A stretch of 64,000 nucleotides of DNA from positions 1-64,000 of the forward strand of contig MCGO01000089.1 of the NCBI GenBank assembly GCA_002104985.1, read 5' to 3'. The notes beneath the pieces were generated by a model. It made no database searches. It worked only from the letters and a program-made list of their open reading frames with translations, and was not told the origin of the DNA. The translations under genes were made by a program, and so were the position numbers. The DNA comes from Rhizoclosmatium globosum (Eukaryota > Chytridiomycota > Chytridiomycetes > Chytridiales > Chytriomycetaceae). Shown here in pieces: positions 34,348 through 46,700 of the stretch (position 1 is the first letter of the stretch; every line of letters starts with the position of its first letter).

Positions 34348-35889
34348 ATGCAGTTACTCCAAGTCCTCCCCTTCATTGGCCTTGTCCTGGCACAGCAACC
34401 AAAGCTCGATCTTACCAACAAGAGTATGTACTTTACTTTCTTGCTCTTCTCCACTCCCTTTGGATCACCTACCAATCAAAGGCCGGAACTAACCCTGAAC
34501 CAACCTTCACAGACGATGTCGTTGCCGCCGCCAAAGCCGCCATGTGGCCCTTGAAGATGCACTACGATGCAAACAAGGAAGCGAGTGGTGCCTGGATTGA
34601 ACAGTACCCTCAAACGGACAATGGTTTGTTGATTGGCAAAACACTGCCACACTCACTTTGATCCCCTTAACTAAATCCCTCATTTTTCCAAATCAGGCTC
34701 GTTCAATGGCACGAATCCGGAATCTACTGGAACCTCTTTTACCAATATATGCAATACTCTGGGGACACGCAGTACCTGTCGTTCGTTGACCACGAAATGC
34801 AGATTTCAGCTGGAGGAAATTCAGACTTTTTGGATGGAATGAACCCGTTCCTTGAGATTGCGGGACGTTGGAACGATGATATTGGGTGGTGGGGTCTTTC
34901 CACCATGACTGCAGCGGAGACGTTTGGGAAGGATGCGATTGTTGCGAAGGATAACCTTTTGACTGGGTTTAATCCAAAGTATTTTGATCTTGCCAACAAT
35001 ACTTATTATGAGATTTTGATTGGTAGCGATGATCTGTGTGGTGGGGGTATTTACTGGTGCGTTAACTTCCTTCCAATCAAGCAGGATATGAACTCATGCT
35101 TTTTATTACAGGAGCAGAAGTCGTTCCTCAACCAGCAGCGATCCATACCTCAAGAGTACAATCACAAACGTGGAAGAAATGGAACTCGGAGTCCGTCTTT
35201 ACGGAATGACCAAGAACCCAGTCTACAAAAACACTGTCGACACTCTCTACGCCTGGCTCAAGTCCTCCAACATTATTGGCTCAGACTACACAGTTTACGA
35301 CGGCCTCCGCACTACAAACTGCTCCGTCTCCTACGAAGTCTATTCCTACCACACAGGCCCTCTCATGACCTCCCTCGCGAGAATGTACGTCCTCACAAAC
35401 GACGCCACATACCTCACAGAAGCACACAACGTCTTTGCCGCCGTGAAACGCCAATTCGTAGACCCAACAACCCAAACCCTGTCCATCGAGCCACTCAGAC
35501 CAGTCGGCAAGGACCCCTCCGGATACTCGTTCACTGTTTACAGAGGCCTTGCGGATTTGTACCTTGCGTCAAACGATGACTCGATCAAGTCCCAGATCGC
35601 TACGATCCTTCGTGCATCAGCTACGGCGAACTTTAAGCTTTGCGACTCGAACTGGTACTGTATGAGAAGTATGCCTGTCGGAACCCAGTTTACTTTGTTG
35701 AATGGAACCAATGTTCGTGACCAGTTTGAGACGGTTTCGATTTTGAATTCTCTTTCGGTCATGTTGGGTGCTTCGTCTCAAATTAGTGCCGTTACAACTA
35801 CAAAGTCAGCCGCATTGGGAACTGCCAGTCTCTCAATGGCTGCGGTCGTTGGACTCCTTGTTGGTGTCGTTGTGCCATACTTGCTTTAA
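34348..35889 (+). CDS. GH76 alpha-1,6-mannanase-type enzyme, GPI-anchored form (Dfg5/Dcw1-like)
   Basis: Exons 34348-34423, 34513-34623, 34697-35056 and 35112-35889. The signal peptide is M-Q-L-L-Q-V-L-P-F-I-G-L-V-L-A. The GH76 catalytic sequence W-N-D-D-I-G-W-W-G-L is complete. The C-terminus ends in a small-residue stretch followed by a hydrophobic tail with nothing cytosolic after it, the usual GPI-attachment signal. This architecture matches yeast Dfg5/Dcw1, which help cross-link GPI proteins to wall glucan. One base is missing at the third splice junction (near 34697, G run) to keep frame. It is tandem to the previous GH76 gene, 150 bp apart. Confidence 0.85.
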
Positions 35890-36100
35890 TTCTTTGGTCA
35901 TTTTAACTTCTTTCATTACACCTCATTTCTCTTCCTTTGCTTGATACGAAATTGTTTTAAAGACACTGCCTCTTGTTTTTCTTTGCGTTTTTCTTTAATT
36001 CACAAAGTTTACAAACAATGAGAAACGCGTAAATCCAATATATCACCACCCCTCTGGAATGTAAATCGATTGTTTGACTTCAATAATACGTTCGTCAAAA

Positions 36101-37696
36101 ATGAGCAACACTACGACACTGTCTCCATCTGTTTCAGTGATAGCCAATGTTACTACCCTGATAACCTCGACAACAGTCTCTACGACGATGTTCTCCGCAA
36201 CACCTACACCAAATGTTACTTCTCTCAACAATATTCAACGCGACCTCATTTTCCTCCATCTCAACTACTTCTACTATTTCCACCATACTATCAACAATTA
36301 TAAATGCAACCACGAACTTTGTCAATGATACAATCACTGATAATCCATGTATTGAAAGAGTTGGTCCAACCTTTGAACCTGGAACAACAGACTATGAACT
36401 CCTTATGGGACTCTGGATCACGACGCTAGTGTTTGCAGCTATCTCAATCGTCATGACGATATATCTGATGGTCAGTACCACTCACTTTTAAACATTTCTC
36501 ATCCACTCTATTATCCAGATTAAACACCTTCAATACTATTACACTCCACACCACCAACGCTGGATCCTCCGCATCCTCCTAATGATTCCAATCTACGCCC
36601 TCTGTTCAACCCTCTCATTCCGCTTTTTCTGGTACTCCAGCTACTTTGCAATCATCCGCGACTGTACGAAGCCTTTGTCATATTTCCTTTTTCGCGCTCC
36701 TTCAACAATACCTGGGAGGTTCACTTGAAGAGCAATACAAGTTTATGCAAAACATAAGTGGGCCGCCACGGATGCGGTACCTGTTCCCGTTGAACTGTTT
36801 CACGTTTAACCCAAGAGGCCACGCGTTTCTTGTAAACACCAAAATTTGCATTTTGCAATATGTCGTGATTCGACCTATCATGACAATTGTTGCATGTACG
36901 AGCAATTCCAGAATCTTCTTACTTGTTTAAAATATCTAAAACACAAACAAACAGATTGTCTCCAATGGTACGGCCTCCTCTGTCCAACATCAATGTCACC
37001 AGCATACGGCGAGTTCTGGGTCTCAAGCATAAACCTAATCTCAGTCTGCGTCGCAATGTCCGCCCTAATCCAGTTCTACCTCGTAATCCACCACGAAATC
37101 CCCGCTCACGATCCACTTTGGAAATTCATCGCCGTCAAGTTTGTCGTCTTCTTTCTTTTTGGCAGTCAATCGTCATCAGTATCTTGGACCAAAACAATGT
37201 TATCCAGGGGACAGTTAGTTGGTCTGCAGACAACACGGCCGACTTGATTGAAAACTTTTTAGTCTCGTTTGAGATGGTTGTTGCTGCTTTCATACATTTG
37301 AAAGCGTTTGGGTACATGGAGTATGTACCTACACAAGCTGGGCCTGAAGGAGCTGCAACTACTTTGGCTGGTGTTCCAAAAACACGAATTGGTGCTGGAT
37401 TATACGATACTCTGAACGTTACTGATATCATTCATGATATTGTCGTCGCGCCTGGAGAAGTGAGAGAAGTCAAGAGAATGAGAAAAGAGCGACACTTACG
37501 GCGGGGTGAGCTGAACGCCTCATTCAATGAGCTCAACACGATGGAAGAGGGTGGAATTGATGACATGGATGATCCAATTACAGACTCTACTGGCGCAAAC
37601 GGACAAGAACAAGAAGGCAGCGGTGGTGCTACCGTAAATGCCAAACCTTCTGGACAACATAATGAATCTGATTTTGTGATTGCTGATGATGAATGA
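36101..37696 (+). CDS. TMEM184 / organic solute transporter alpha family membrane protein
   Basis: Exons are about 36101-36470, 36519-36895 and 36955-37696. The extracellular N-terminus is Ser/Thr/Asn-rich with many glycosylation sites. The family landmarks follow: I-K-H-L-x-Y-Y-x-x-P-x-x-Q-R-W-I-L-R-I-L, then M-I-P-I-Y-A, then S-Y-F-A-I-I-R-D-C-Y-E-A-F-V, then a P-x-R-Y-L-F-P loop and a C-terminal V-I-S-I-L-D helix. These are the seven-helix landmarks of TMEM184 proteins, whose transport role in fungi is not settled. The tail is acidic and cytosolic. Single missing T residues at about 36664, 36687 and 37160 (all in T runs) and a shift near 36225 are needed. Just downstream is tRNA-Met. Confidence 0.8.
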
Positions 37697-37779
37697 ATGG
37701 ATTTTAATAATCCCTTTTATCAAAATCCAAATAAAATTAAAAGTTTGAATCATAATGTATATCACCATTCAGTGGATGT

Positions 37780-37853
37780 GCTCTTGTGGCTTAGTTGGTT
37801 AAAGCGTCGGTCTCATAATCCGAAGGTCACCAGTTCGACTCTGGTCAAGAGCA
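37780..37853 (+). tRNA. tRNA-Met (CAT), copy 1
   Basis: 74 nt without intron. Acceptor GCTCTTG pairs with CAAGAGC; anticodon loop CTCATAA has anticodon CAT at 37814-37816; the T loop is TTCGACT. A nearly identical gene occurs at 50722-50795 and 55396-55469. The features fit elongator tRNA-Met. Confidence 0.9.
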
Positions 37854-38288
37854 CGTTTTACTGGCGGTGGAGGTGGAGGTTGAGGTTGTTTCGAGTTGTG
37901 CGGGGTGTAATGTTTGAGAAGGAAATGCAACCGAAACAATGTGGCATGTATTTGCTGTCAGAGTTTATGCGCTTTTAGTTTCGTGCTCTGCTTAATTGAT
38001 AGTATGTCAGTGCTGTTTTCGGTGGTTACACGTTGAGCAAAAACGGACAATGAGGTGATCCAACACTTGTCCAACACTGGATATGTGAAAAGTAGAAATG
38101 CAAAAGCAATAGCCACACAATAAAGGGAACTTGAAATTTGTTTATTCTTAAGTCCAAAAACAGGGGGCCCACCTTGTATCTTCGCATCTTTCGGTGAAAA
38201 ATTGTATTAAAAGGAGTTTATGATTGACAGAACAGCGATATTTAATTCAAACCATTAAGAACAGTCTTCAGCATTTAAGCAAAAATGA
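37854..38288. other. Intergenic stretch
   Basis: About 430 bases between tRNA-Met and the 3' end of GT2 copy 2. No feature seen. Confidence 0.5.
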
Positions 38289-41019
38289 TTAAAAGATAAA
38301 CAGCGTTAGCGTTGGGTTTAACAAGATTGGAGCGAGAATGTGTGCACAAACAAGGACAGAAAATGGCAGGATACTAGCCACGTCTGTGATTTTCCAGTCA
38401 TCTGGAGGAACAAATGCCATCAAAAATATACCGATAGCAAGTGGCGTGAACACAATGTACATTTTCCATAGCTGTATCAAAGAGCTGCGGACTGAACAAA
38501 ATGTGTAAGCATTTAGCATTCCCAAATGTCAAACCTACATTCAAGCGAGAACGAAGTTTTCTTCAGCTCCTTCGCGGTAGCCCCCCACTGGATATTATAA
38601 TTAAACATGCGCGCAAGTAGAGCCATTGAACAGTGAAAGCTAAGTCCAGCAAAGAACACGAAAAAGAACGGGAGCCAGGAAACAAACTCAAACATGGCTC
38701 CAAAGAATGTCGACATACTCGCGCGATAGTAGTGAATGCTTGTTGATAACACTACAAAGACACTGAAGACGAACACAAGACAGAGCCACAGCTGGAACGG
38801 ATCCAGGAAATAGTTATCGAGGTCATCGTAAAATAGACCACGCATTACGTAGGTTATGAGGCTAAGAATCCATCCAGCTGGCCAAATCCGGCAATACAAA
38901 GTGAATAAATGAATGGCTACTCACGCACAACCAAAGGCGTATTTCTCCCAACGCTTGATTTCATCACCATATGTGAGAGACACACCTTCTTGGAAACCCC
39001 CGTCGCTATAAGAAGCATATCTCAAAATAAATCCTTTGATTTGGAGGCGTAACGCCATATCAAAATCTTCCGAAACCTTTCAAAACAAAGTTTGAATAAA
39101 GGTGGTGAACTGAGAAGTAGCTTACGTGAGAATCTGACCAGAACTTTCTAATCCCATCTTCTTCAAAGACAACACTCTTGATTGCACTCCATCTCAAAAA
39201 CGCATTATGCCTAATTGATGTCAAATAAATCAGAGTCTTGAAAATCGCGTAGAAACGTATTCATTCCTCTTACCCAACAAACGGAGCCGACTCACCACAA
39301 GCACAAGCCGTACGAATCATTCGGTACACAAAATCAGAGAAAAATGCAATAACATTCTCCCCAATGTGAGGACGAATGTTGCAAGATGGCAACTTCTGGC
39401 GACTCGGTCAATTCTATCGCAGCATCAAGAAAACAGTCTTGCGGAACTCTTGTATCTGAATCAACAATGAGAATAAGCTCGCCCATCAGAACATTGCCAG
39501 CACCCATGCTTTTCCGTTTTGTTGAAGAACGGTTTGCAACGCGGACTCAGAGTTTGCGAGGAACGAGTTTGGATGAGTTGTTCCACTTGAAGGGATACAT
39601 CAAGACAATAATTCATGTTCGAGGCTTTCTTGAATCTTCCTTGACGAATAAACCCGTCTTTCTTGTGAGGCGGGCGTGCGATCCATCCAATGTTATTCGC
39701 CGCTGATATAAAAAACGGTCAGGGAATCGATTTATGGTAACATGAAAGAATTCACCATAGTATTTCATTTTAGTGAGTGCCTGGTCAGGCGGTAGGTTTT
39801 GCATACCATCATCATTTATAAAAATGTTGACAGTACCGCCTTGTAACTCGTACTCAGTGATGGCGCGTTGTATAGATTTTACTGTTGGATCAACTACACC
39901 CTCTAAGGATTCCATATAGACAGGAATTGGACTGTAATAGTGGCAATGCCAAATGATTGACACGTTTCGGTTTCCTGGCTGAATAGTAGACAGAGTTCTC
40001 TAGTAGTTGCTTGGTAGGTCCAAATGCATTGAAAACAAGACCAATGACAACTTGGAAGAAGAAGTGGGCCATAAACATGCCGATTGGTACCATAAAGAGG
40101 TAAATAGGCGCTAGTAGTTACTGTCAATGAGATAGTCGGCAACAAGATCACCTAAAATTTAGATTAGATTCAAGTTGACGTGAATAGATGTATTACCGAT
40201 TATAGAAAAGTTAACTACAATATTTATGCCCAAAGCGATTGTAGTAAGTACAAACTCCAGTAAACAGGCTGGCGAAGCGGGACAGTCACAGTACTGACCA
40301 ACTCAGATTCAACGTCGATTATTTCATGTTGTTTAGGAGTATTCGGGCCGTCACCATGAGAAACCAGGAAGGTATGATCCATATCCAACATTTTCAACAA
40401 ATCCAGCGTAAAGTCTTCCAACCGGACGTGATGTCGTGATATTGTCTGCCCAGATCAAGAGGGCGTTTTCTTGTCGTAAGAAAGCAGCCCACTGTAAACG
40501 TCGGACATTGCTGTTGGCCATGACGTCTAGTGATTCAAACAGTTGAACTTTGTCTCCGTTTGGCATAGTTATCACATTATATTTGATGAAACGCGGCGAA
40601 TAACTGCTTCACGGTGTTGTCTCCTTCAACAAGCACGGCGACCTGTGTATAAGAAGGAATCAGCATACAAAATAAGCAGGTTTTGGAGTCGGCTTACCTT
40701 GCAATATACTTTACTCACTGCAATAATCAAGTTTTGATTGTCTCTTGGGGCCAAACGACGTATTCTACAGCGTAGTGGGTTGTATCCGAAGAGTCGGTTG
40801 AGTTTGAGACAATTGAAACAGAATCACTGAACTGCCGCTGATGTGATCGGAGTTAAAGCGAAGCGTGGCGAAGAACGGTTGGTTCTAGCAACTGATTCGT
40901 AGGATACGACAGCGTGTCCTTGTATTTTAGTTATGGAAAAGAGTCTTTTGGAGACTCGAGTGCTTCAAAGTTCCGACCATGTGGTTCCTTCCGTGGGGGT
41001 TGGCCAACTCTGTTAACAT
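38289..41019 (-). CDS. GT2 family processive glycosyltransferase, copy 2 (inverted paralogue of 9709-12647)
   Basis: It has the same exon plan and motifs as copy 1: I-N-D-D-G near 39810, S-D-T near 39465, E-D-F-D-M-A-L-R near 39070 and C-terminal helices to F-I-F at 38289. The start ATG at 41019 gives M-L-T-E-L-A-N; this first exon is also present, in a correct frame, at 51678-51828. Frames change near 40757, 40955 (missing base in the P/R codons, restored in the 51678 copy) and 39400, plus the TACTGGAG frame change shared with copy 1. The codon pattern (third-position differences between the copies) shows that both were under selection until recently. It is divergently transcribed from CTF8, sharing 41020-41496. 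Confidence 0.75.
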
Positions 41020-41102
41020 TTCAGGTCAAGTTTTTGTTTCAAGCAGATAACACCCTTTTGTGAGTTGAGATTTGACATACTGGTGTCCGGATAAATTGTA
41101 TT

Positions 41103-41119
41103 AAACTTGAACTTGAACT
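41103..41119 (-). promoter_or_regulatory. Conserved 17-nt motif upstream of GT2 copy 2 (first site)
   Basis: Reverse complement of AGTTCAAGTTCAAGTTT, 84 bases from the GT2 start. The region 41020-41496 is the shared promoter of GT2 copy 2 and CTF8, so the motif could serve either gene. Confidence 0.45.
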
Positions 41120-41244
41120 TTCTGACATTGAACTGGATAAACTTGAAATTGCTAATGTAGAGAGAATACTTGCCATTCTACTTATTTTCTTTGTTTTGGG
41201 CATTAATTGTGAACTTGAACAAAGATCGCCAAATTATAAATTTT

Positions 41245-41261
41245 AAACTTGAACTTGAACT
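41245..41261 (-). promoter_or_regulatory. Conserved 17-nt motif upstream of GT2 copy 2 (second site)
   Basis: Same 17-mer with the shared TGGGTTTTTC flank seen at 9427-9436. The duplicated unit repeats both sites at about 51914-51930 and 52058-52074. Confidence 0.45.
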
Positions 41262-41496
41262 GAAAAACCCATAGCAATCTGGAGATAATGAAAAAGAAGT
41301 TCATGATAAGGGCATTGTTAATTCCAACCTCCGATTGAAAATCGCCTCAGTGATTGTTTGTTCGAGTAAGGAAGAAGAAACACGAAAGCAAAACAGAGTC
41401 ATCGCTCTTTTAATCTGCATACATTTGATGACATAGGACGAATAAGGAAGAAACCGAAAGAAACCAATTGTTTCAAAAGAGTCCGAAAGTTGAGCC

Positions 41497-41935
41497 ATGC
41501 AAATCACGATACCAACAACATCGGCCATCCAACGAGCGACGGCCATCTTTCCACATCGACTTCCAGCTCTGAGTTGCCCTGATTGAAGTCCAAGGCGCCG
41601 TTGAAAGCGCCGCCGGAGTGAGCCTTGGAGGAGCGAGTCTGGGCCTGGTCGAGTTTGACGAGGTTTGTCTGTTCCTTTCCCGGGTTTCCTCGCTTGCTTT
41701 AACCCCTAACCATTGCTTCGAATAGGGCACTCCGACTTTGATAATCGGTCGTCATAAACTCAGAGGAAAGATGGAAACTCTCAAACTCCCTCTCGCTGTC
41801 CTTCGCCAGGAACCAGGATCAAACACCGACCTCCTCTGCGTAATCAAATACAAATATATATTCTCAGATAGACCTGTTCCGATTCTGTCAGAGGCAAATG
41901 TTGGACTGGCTCAACTTGCGAAACAGAAGCGATGA
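41497..41935 (+). CDS. CTF8: CTF8 homologue (Ctf18-RFC clamp-loader subunit), copy A, frame-shifted
   Basis: It has the same two-exon structure as the copy at 52316-52775 (intron 41663-41725). Exon 1 is two bases shorter than copy B, with single bases missing near 41520 and 41569, so the start no longer reads through to the conserved G-T-P-T-L-I-I-G-R-H. Exon 2 is identical at protein level to copy B. Either a decayed duplicate or base-call deletions. Confidence 0.7.
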
Positions 41936-43584
41936 CTCTTATTCACTTCCCCTTTTCTTCAGATTTCTGAAATATACTATATACATGTTATTTATTTGGT
42001 TGTTTATGGAGAGATTCGTGGAGATTAATTAATACTTCGTGGAAATGGTTCGACAAAGTCCGCTAGCGACGATATCAAGTCTCTTACGCAGTAGAGCGTC
42101 CGCAATCAATAACAAAGAAGGTGAGAATATTGCGTCCTGGATTTGAAGCTTGGCGCTCCCTCTTTGGCTGTTTAACGTTATATTAAGTATCCAATCACAG
42201 CAGTACAAGTCGCCGCAAAAGACAATGTCGCCGATCCAGAGCGAGCTGCCATGGTAAGCAATCAATGCACTTACTTTCTTGTTCACAATAGATTGCTTGC
42301 TGATGAGTCCCTGTTACAGGCGGATCCCAAAACCTTCTCAATCAAAGGTCTTCCGCTGTCCTACATCATTGAACTAATTGTTGATTGGGGCGGAGTCGCA
42401 GCCATCCAAGATCTGACCACAACCCAAATCTGCGAACGATTCCTCAAGCCAATCACAAACAATCCGGCCTCTCCCTCTGTGCACAACTCTTTCTCTCAAA
42501 CGCTCAATTCAAAGGCAACCCACTCGTCCAAGACGCTTCTTGGTTCATCTCCCACGCATGGCAGTACAAATTCACTGAGACTATCGACTCAATCCTCGCT
42601 TTTGCCAAGACGGAAAACCTGGATCCTTCCACAATGATCATCTGGTTCGACCTGTTCTCAAACTCCCAACACAACACAGCTGCAAAGCCTTTCGACTGGT
42701 GGCAGACCGTGTTCATGAACGCCATCAAATCAATCCACAGCGTCGTAATGGTAATCCATCCATGGGAAAACCCGATCCCCTTAAAACGCGTGTGGTGCAT
42801 CTTTGAAGTATACGCATGCACCGTAACATCCAGTAATTTCCATATAGCAATGACAAGTCAAGAGGAGCTCACATTCATTGACGCTTTACACACTCCCGAA
42901 CGATTCCATGCCGTTCTTGCAAATATCAACAGCCACAAGAGTGAAAGTTGGAACCCAAGTGACCGTGACTCCATTTTTGAAGTCATCCAACAAACAGTTG
43001 GGTTTGTTGCTCTTGATCGCCTCGTATTTGATACAATCTCGAATTGGGTTGTGTCGTCAATCAAGAAGCTCATGAAACCATACGACAAGGAATCGGAAAT
43101 GCATTTGATTTTGATGGCTGTGTTGGGAGGGTTTCTGAGACTGCAAGGACGGTATCAAGAAGCCGAGGAGATCCTCGAGAAATGCGTTGAACGATGGAAG
43201 CGAGTGTTTGGAGTCAATGAGCCCAATACTTTCTCTGCCATGAATTTCTTGGGATTGGTGTACCAAGAACAAGGAAAACTCTCAGACGCTCTTCCAATCT
43301 TTACAGAATGCCTTGACGGCCAAACACGTCTTCACGGAACTGATGACCTTCGCACTCTTCGAACCATGAATCATCTTGGCATGGTACACCAGAATATGGG
43401 TAACTTCAAGGAAGCAGAGTCAATCTTTCGCGAATGCAGAATCACTGCAACAAAGCTGTTTGGCGAAACCGATCTCGAAACCCTGCGATACACATCAAAC
43501 TTAGCTCACTCCCTCCAAACCCAATCCAAGTTCTCCGAAGCAGAGCCACTCCTTATTCAATGTCTCTCCGCATTCAAAACAATT

Positions 43585-43683
43585 TGTGGACTCCATAGGA
43601 CTTAGCGATACATTAGAGAGTCCCTTGGATATCCATTGTTTATTATATTGTTCTGGAAGCATGAAAAGTATAACACGACGACA
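43585..43683 (-). repeat. 3' LTR of the chromovirus (99 bp)
   Basis: Identical to 49643-49741. The LTR is very short for a Ty3-type element. Confidence 0.95.
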
Positions 43684-43696
43684 TCACCCCCCCCTA
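43684..43696 (-). promoter_or_regulatory. Polypurine tract of the chromovirus
   Basis: On the minus strand TAGGGGGGGGTGA lies directly before the 3' LTR. That is the expected place for the plus-strand primer. Confidence 0.7.
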
Positions 43697-43768
43697 GACT
43701 GAAAGTAATGAAGGCGAAAGTGAAAAGGAGAGGAATGCTGGAAGAAATAAAAGAAAACTAAGTTTTGG

Positions 43769-46700
43769 TTATTGCTGTATTTTGCTGCGAGTTTTACGTG
43801 TACTTCCGTCGCGATCTACATTTACTGCGACTGCTTTTCTTTTCTGTTTTAAGATTCGCTTGTGATAGTCTTGAAGAATAGTGGTATCCTGGAAATCAGC
43901 GTAAGGCACCCAAGAAGTTTGATCTTTAGGAAGATTCTTCCATTGAACTAAGTATACATTCGCGCCGTCAATTTCTTGGTGCTCTAAAATATCTGCCACT
44001 TCTCCTGTCGCAAACCAGTCGTCGGATAGGTCGCTGGAAATAAGCTTCAATTGCTGTGGGGCGTAGTCTCTGTGTAATATGTGCCCGTCTCTATCTAAAA
44101 GGGAATACGTCCCACCTTTGGTACGCTTGACGACTCTGTATGGACCTTCGTACCGTGGTTCGTCTTTTGAGTTTCGTCTTTCCGTAATCGTCATTACGTA
44201 AGAATCAATAGGGAATCGCTCTTTCTTAATGTTGGTGTTGAATTTTTTGTCGTATTTGATTTTCATGTATGTGTTGTAGTATTTACTGGATGCTTCAATT
44301 GTTGGAAATACTAATTCTTGCATTTTGTCGTTACGCGCTTGCAGTTCCTCCAAACTCATTGCTGTTGCTGTGCTATATGAGTAGTCTGTCAAATGATTGG
44401 CTAAACGACTGAACATCAAACTGAATGGGCTCGATTTATGGGTGCGAGATATTTTTAGATTATTCAGATATTGTACCCATGGAATTACAGTTTCCCATTG
44501 CTCATAATTGCCTCGTAACAGTTTCTTGAATAAATCTTGCGACATTCCGACGTGTCTTTCCGCTAATCCGTTTGCTTGTGGGTTGTACGGTGTCGTTTGT
44601 CTGAAATCTACCTTTCCTGTTTCCATAAGAGATTTAACTAACTTGTTCACAAATTCTGCGCCATTATCTGATTGCATGATTTTTGGAAACCCGAAATCAC
44701 AGAAAATTTGCGTTAACGTGCTCGTCATCTCTGTCATTTCTTTAGTTTTTAGTGCTCGCAATATCGTGAACTTTGTTGCGACGTCTGTCAGTGAAAGTAC
44801 GTAGTTGTAGCCTTGTAACGACGACGTGGATACGGAGAAGCAATCGATTGCTACGTGGTCGAACGGAAGACTCGCAGTTATCGATCGCATGGGATGAAAT
44901 CCTCGTTTTCCGACGTTCCACTTTTGGCATTCGGGGCAATGGCTTGCTAGTTCCTTTGCATCGTTTAACATATTTGGCCATATCCAACCGTCTTCCCATA
45001 ATAAATGTACCATGGGTTCTGGTGACCCGTGGCCTCTGGCATGCGCTCCTTCTAGCAAAGCTTTCCGCTCCGATTCTGCCGGAATTTTCCTATCTAATCG
45101 TTGCTGAAGCTCCAAGGTTTTCAATTGTACGTCTGCGTCTTGAAATTCATTTCCAAGTGTCTCGTTGAACTCCATAAGGTCTTTGATCTGTATTGCTTCT
45201 GACTTCGAGCTACTAGCCTGGTGTGTGCCTAAGAAGACGCTTGGGACTTCTGTCTCAAAATTTGTGAGTATTCTGCTAAGGTAGTCGGGAAGGCGGTTCT
45301 TAAGGCCTGGAATATGCGTGACTGTGAAATCATATGAAAGGAATTTGTCGATCCATCCTTGCAATATTACGTTCAAGTGTTCTTGACTGAATAAATATGT
45401 AAGTGCTTTGTGATCTGTTTCTAAGACAAAGCGCGTTCCATAGACAAAAGGATGGAATTTATCTAGTGCAAAGGCAATTGCGAGGCATTCCCTGTGTGTT
45501 GCTGACCAGCGAGTTTGGCGATCTGAAAAAGTCTTTGAGCAGAATTGAATAAACTTCCGTTCTCCATTGATATCTTGGTATAACATCGCTCCGACTCCGG
45601 AGTTTGACGCGTCGCATGCAATGCGAAATTCATGATTGTAGTCTGGTAATGATAAGATTGGTGCTTTTGCTATAGCTTGACCTAACGCTTGGAAAGATGC
45701 TTCTACTTCATCCGTCCATGCGTTTTTAACGTCCTTTGCGTGCTTAATCTTTTCTAACGGTGCTGCAATGGTTGCGTAATGTGGAATGGAATCTCGCATG
45801 TAATTAAAGAATCCTAGCATTGAAGCCACTGAAGTTGGTTCTCTGGTTGTTCCTTCTCTTCGCGGTGTTGTCCATGCTCTGATGGCGTCGATTCTATTGG
45901 GGTCAATGCTTATACCTTCTCGGCTTTTTATAAATCCCAGTAGCCTTACTTGGGTGTGGCCGAATTGACATTTGCTTGGTTTGATTCTTAGATTTGCTTC
46001 GGTTAGTTTATCTATAACTTTAATTGTGTCGTCTGCATGTTCTTCCCATGTTTTAGAGTGGACGCATATGTCGTCCATGTAAACAATTGTTGGGGATCCT
46101 ATTGGAAAAACCTTTTCCATCGCTTGCTGGAACTGTTTTGGCATGTTTTTTAATCCGAATGGGGGAGACGTGAAACACAATAGTTCGCCTTTCCATGAGA
46201 ATGTCGTGAGCTCTTGGTCCGATTGTTTTAATTTAAATTGTTGGTAAGCGCCTTCCAGGTCAATTGTGGTGAAGTATTTGGAGTCCACGGCTGTTTCCAA
46301 ACTATCACGGCAGATGGGAAAATCTCTGTTGTACGGTTTTGTTTGGCTATTGAGGCGACGAAGGTCTAAGCACACTCTGTATTTTGTAATGATTCCGTTT
46401 TGAATGCGAGGTGGTGCAATGAGTGGACTTCTCCAATCGGCGCTACCGTTAACTGTTCTGACGCTTCCTTCTCTCTTCCATTTTGCGATTTGATCGTCAA
46501 TAACAGTGTGTCTTGCGTGAGGGATTTTATAAACTCTTAGACGTGCCGGTTCTGCATGGTCGTATAACTCGATTGCTATTTCTGAGCCGGCAATGTTGGC
46601 TTTTGCTTCCTTTGGTACTGCAGCATTTCTTGCTAAAGCTGGTTTGATTTTGTTCAAGAATAGTTCCCGTTCTTTTGTATCCTCCGGAGAGAGATTGTCA

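Noticed and set aside
36100..36300. Three overlapping Ser/Thr/Asn-rich frames as separate small genes
   Set aside because: They are the glycosylated N-terminus of the TMEM184 protein in shifted frames.
42029..42286. 85-aa minus-strand frame, present again at 52866-53123
   Set aside because: It is conserved only because the tandem duplication copied it. It overlaps exons 1-2 of the TIR-like/TPR gene.
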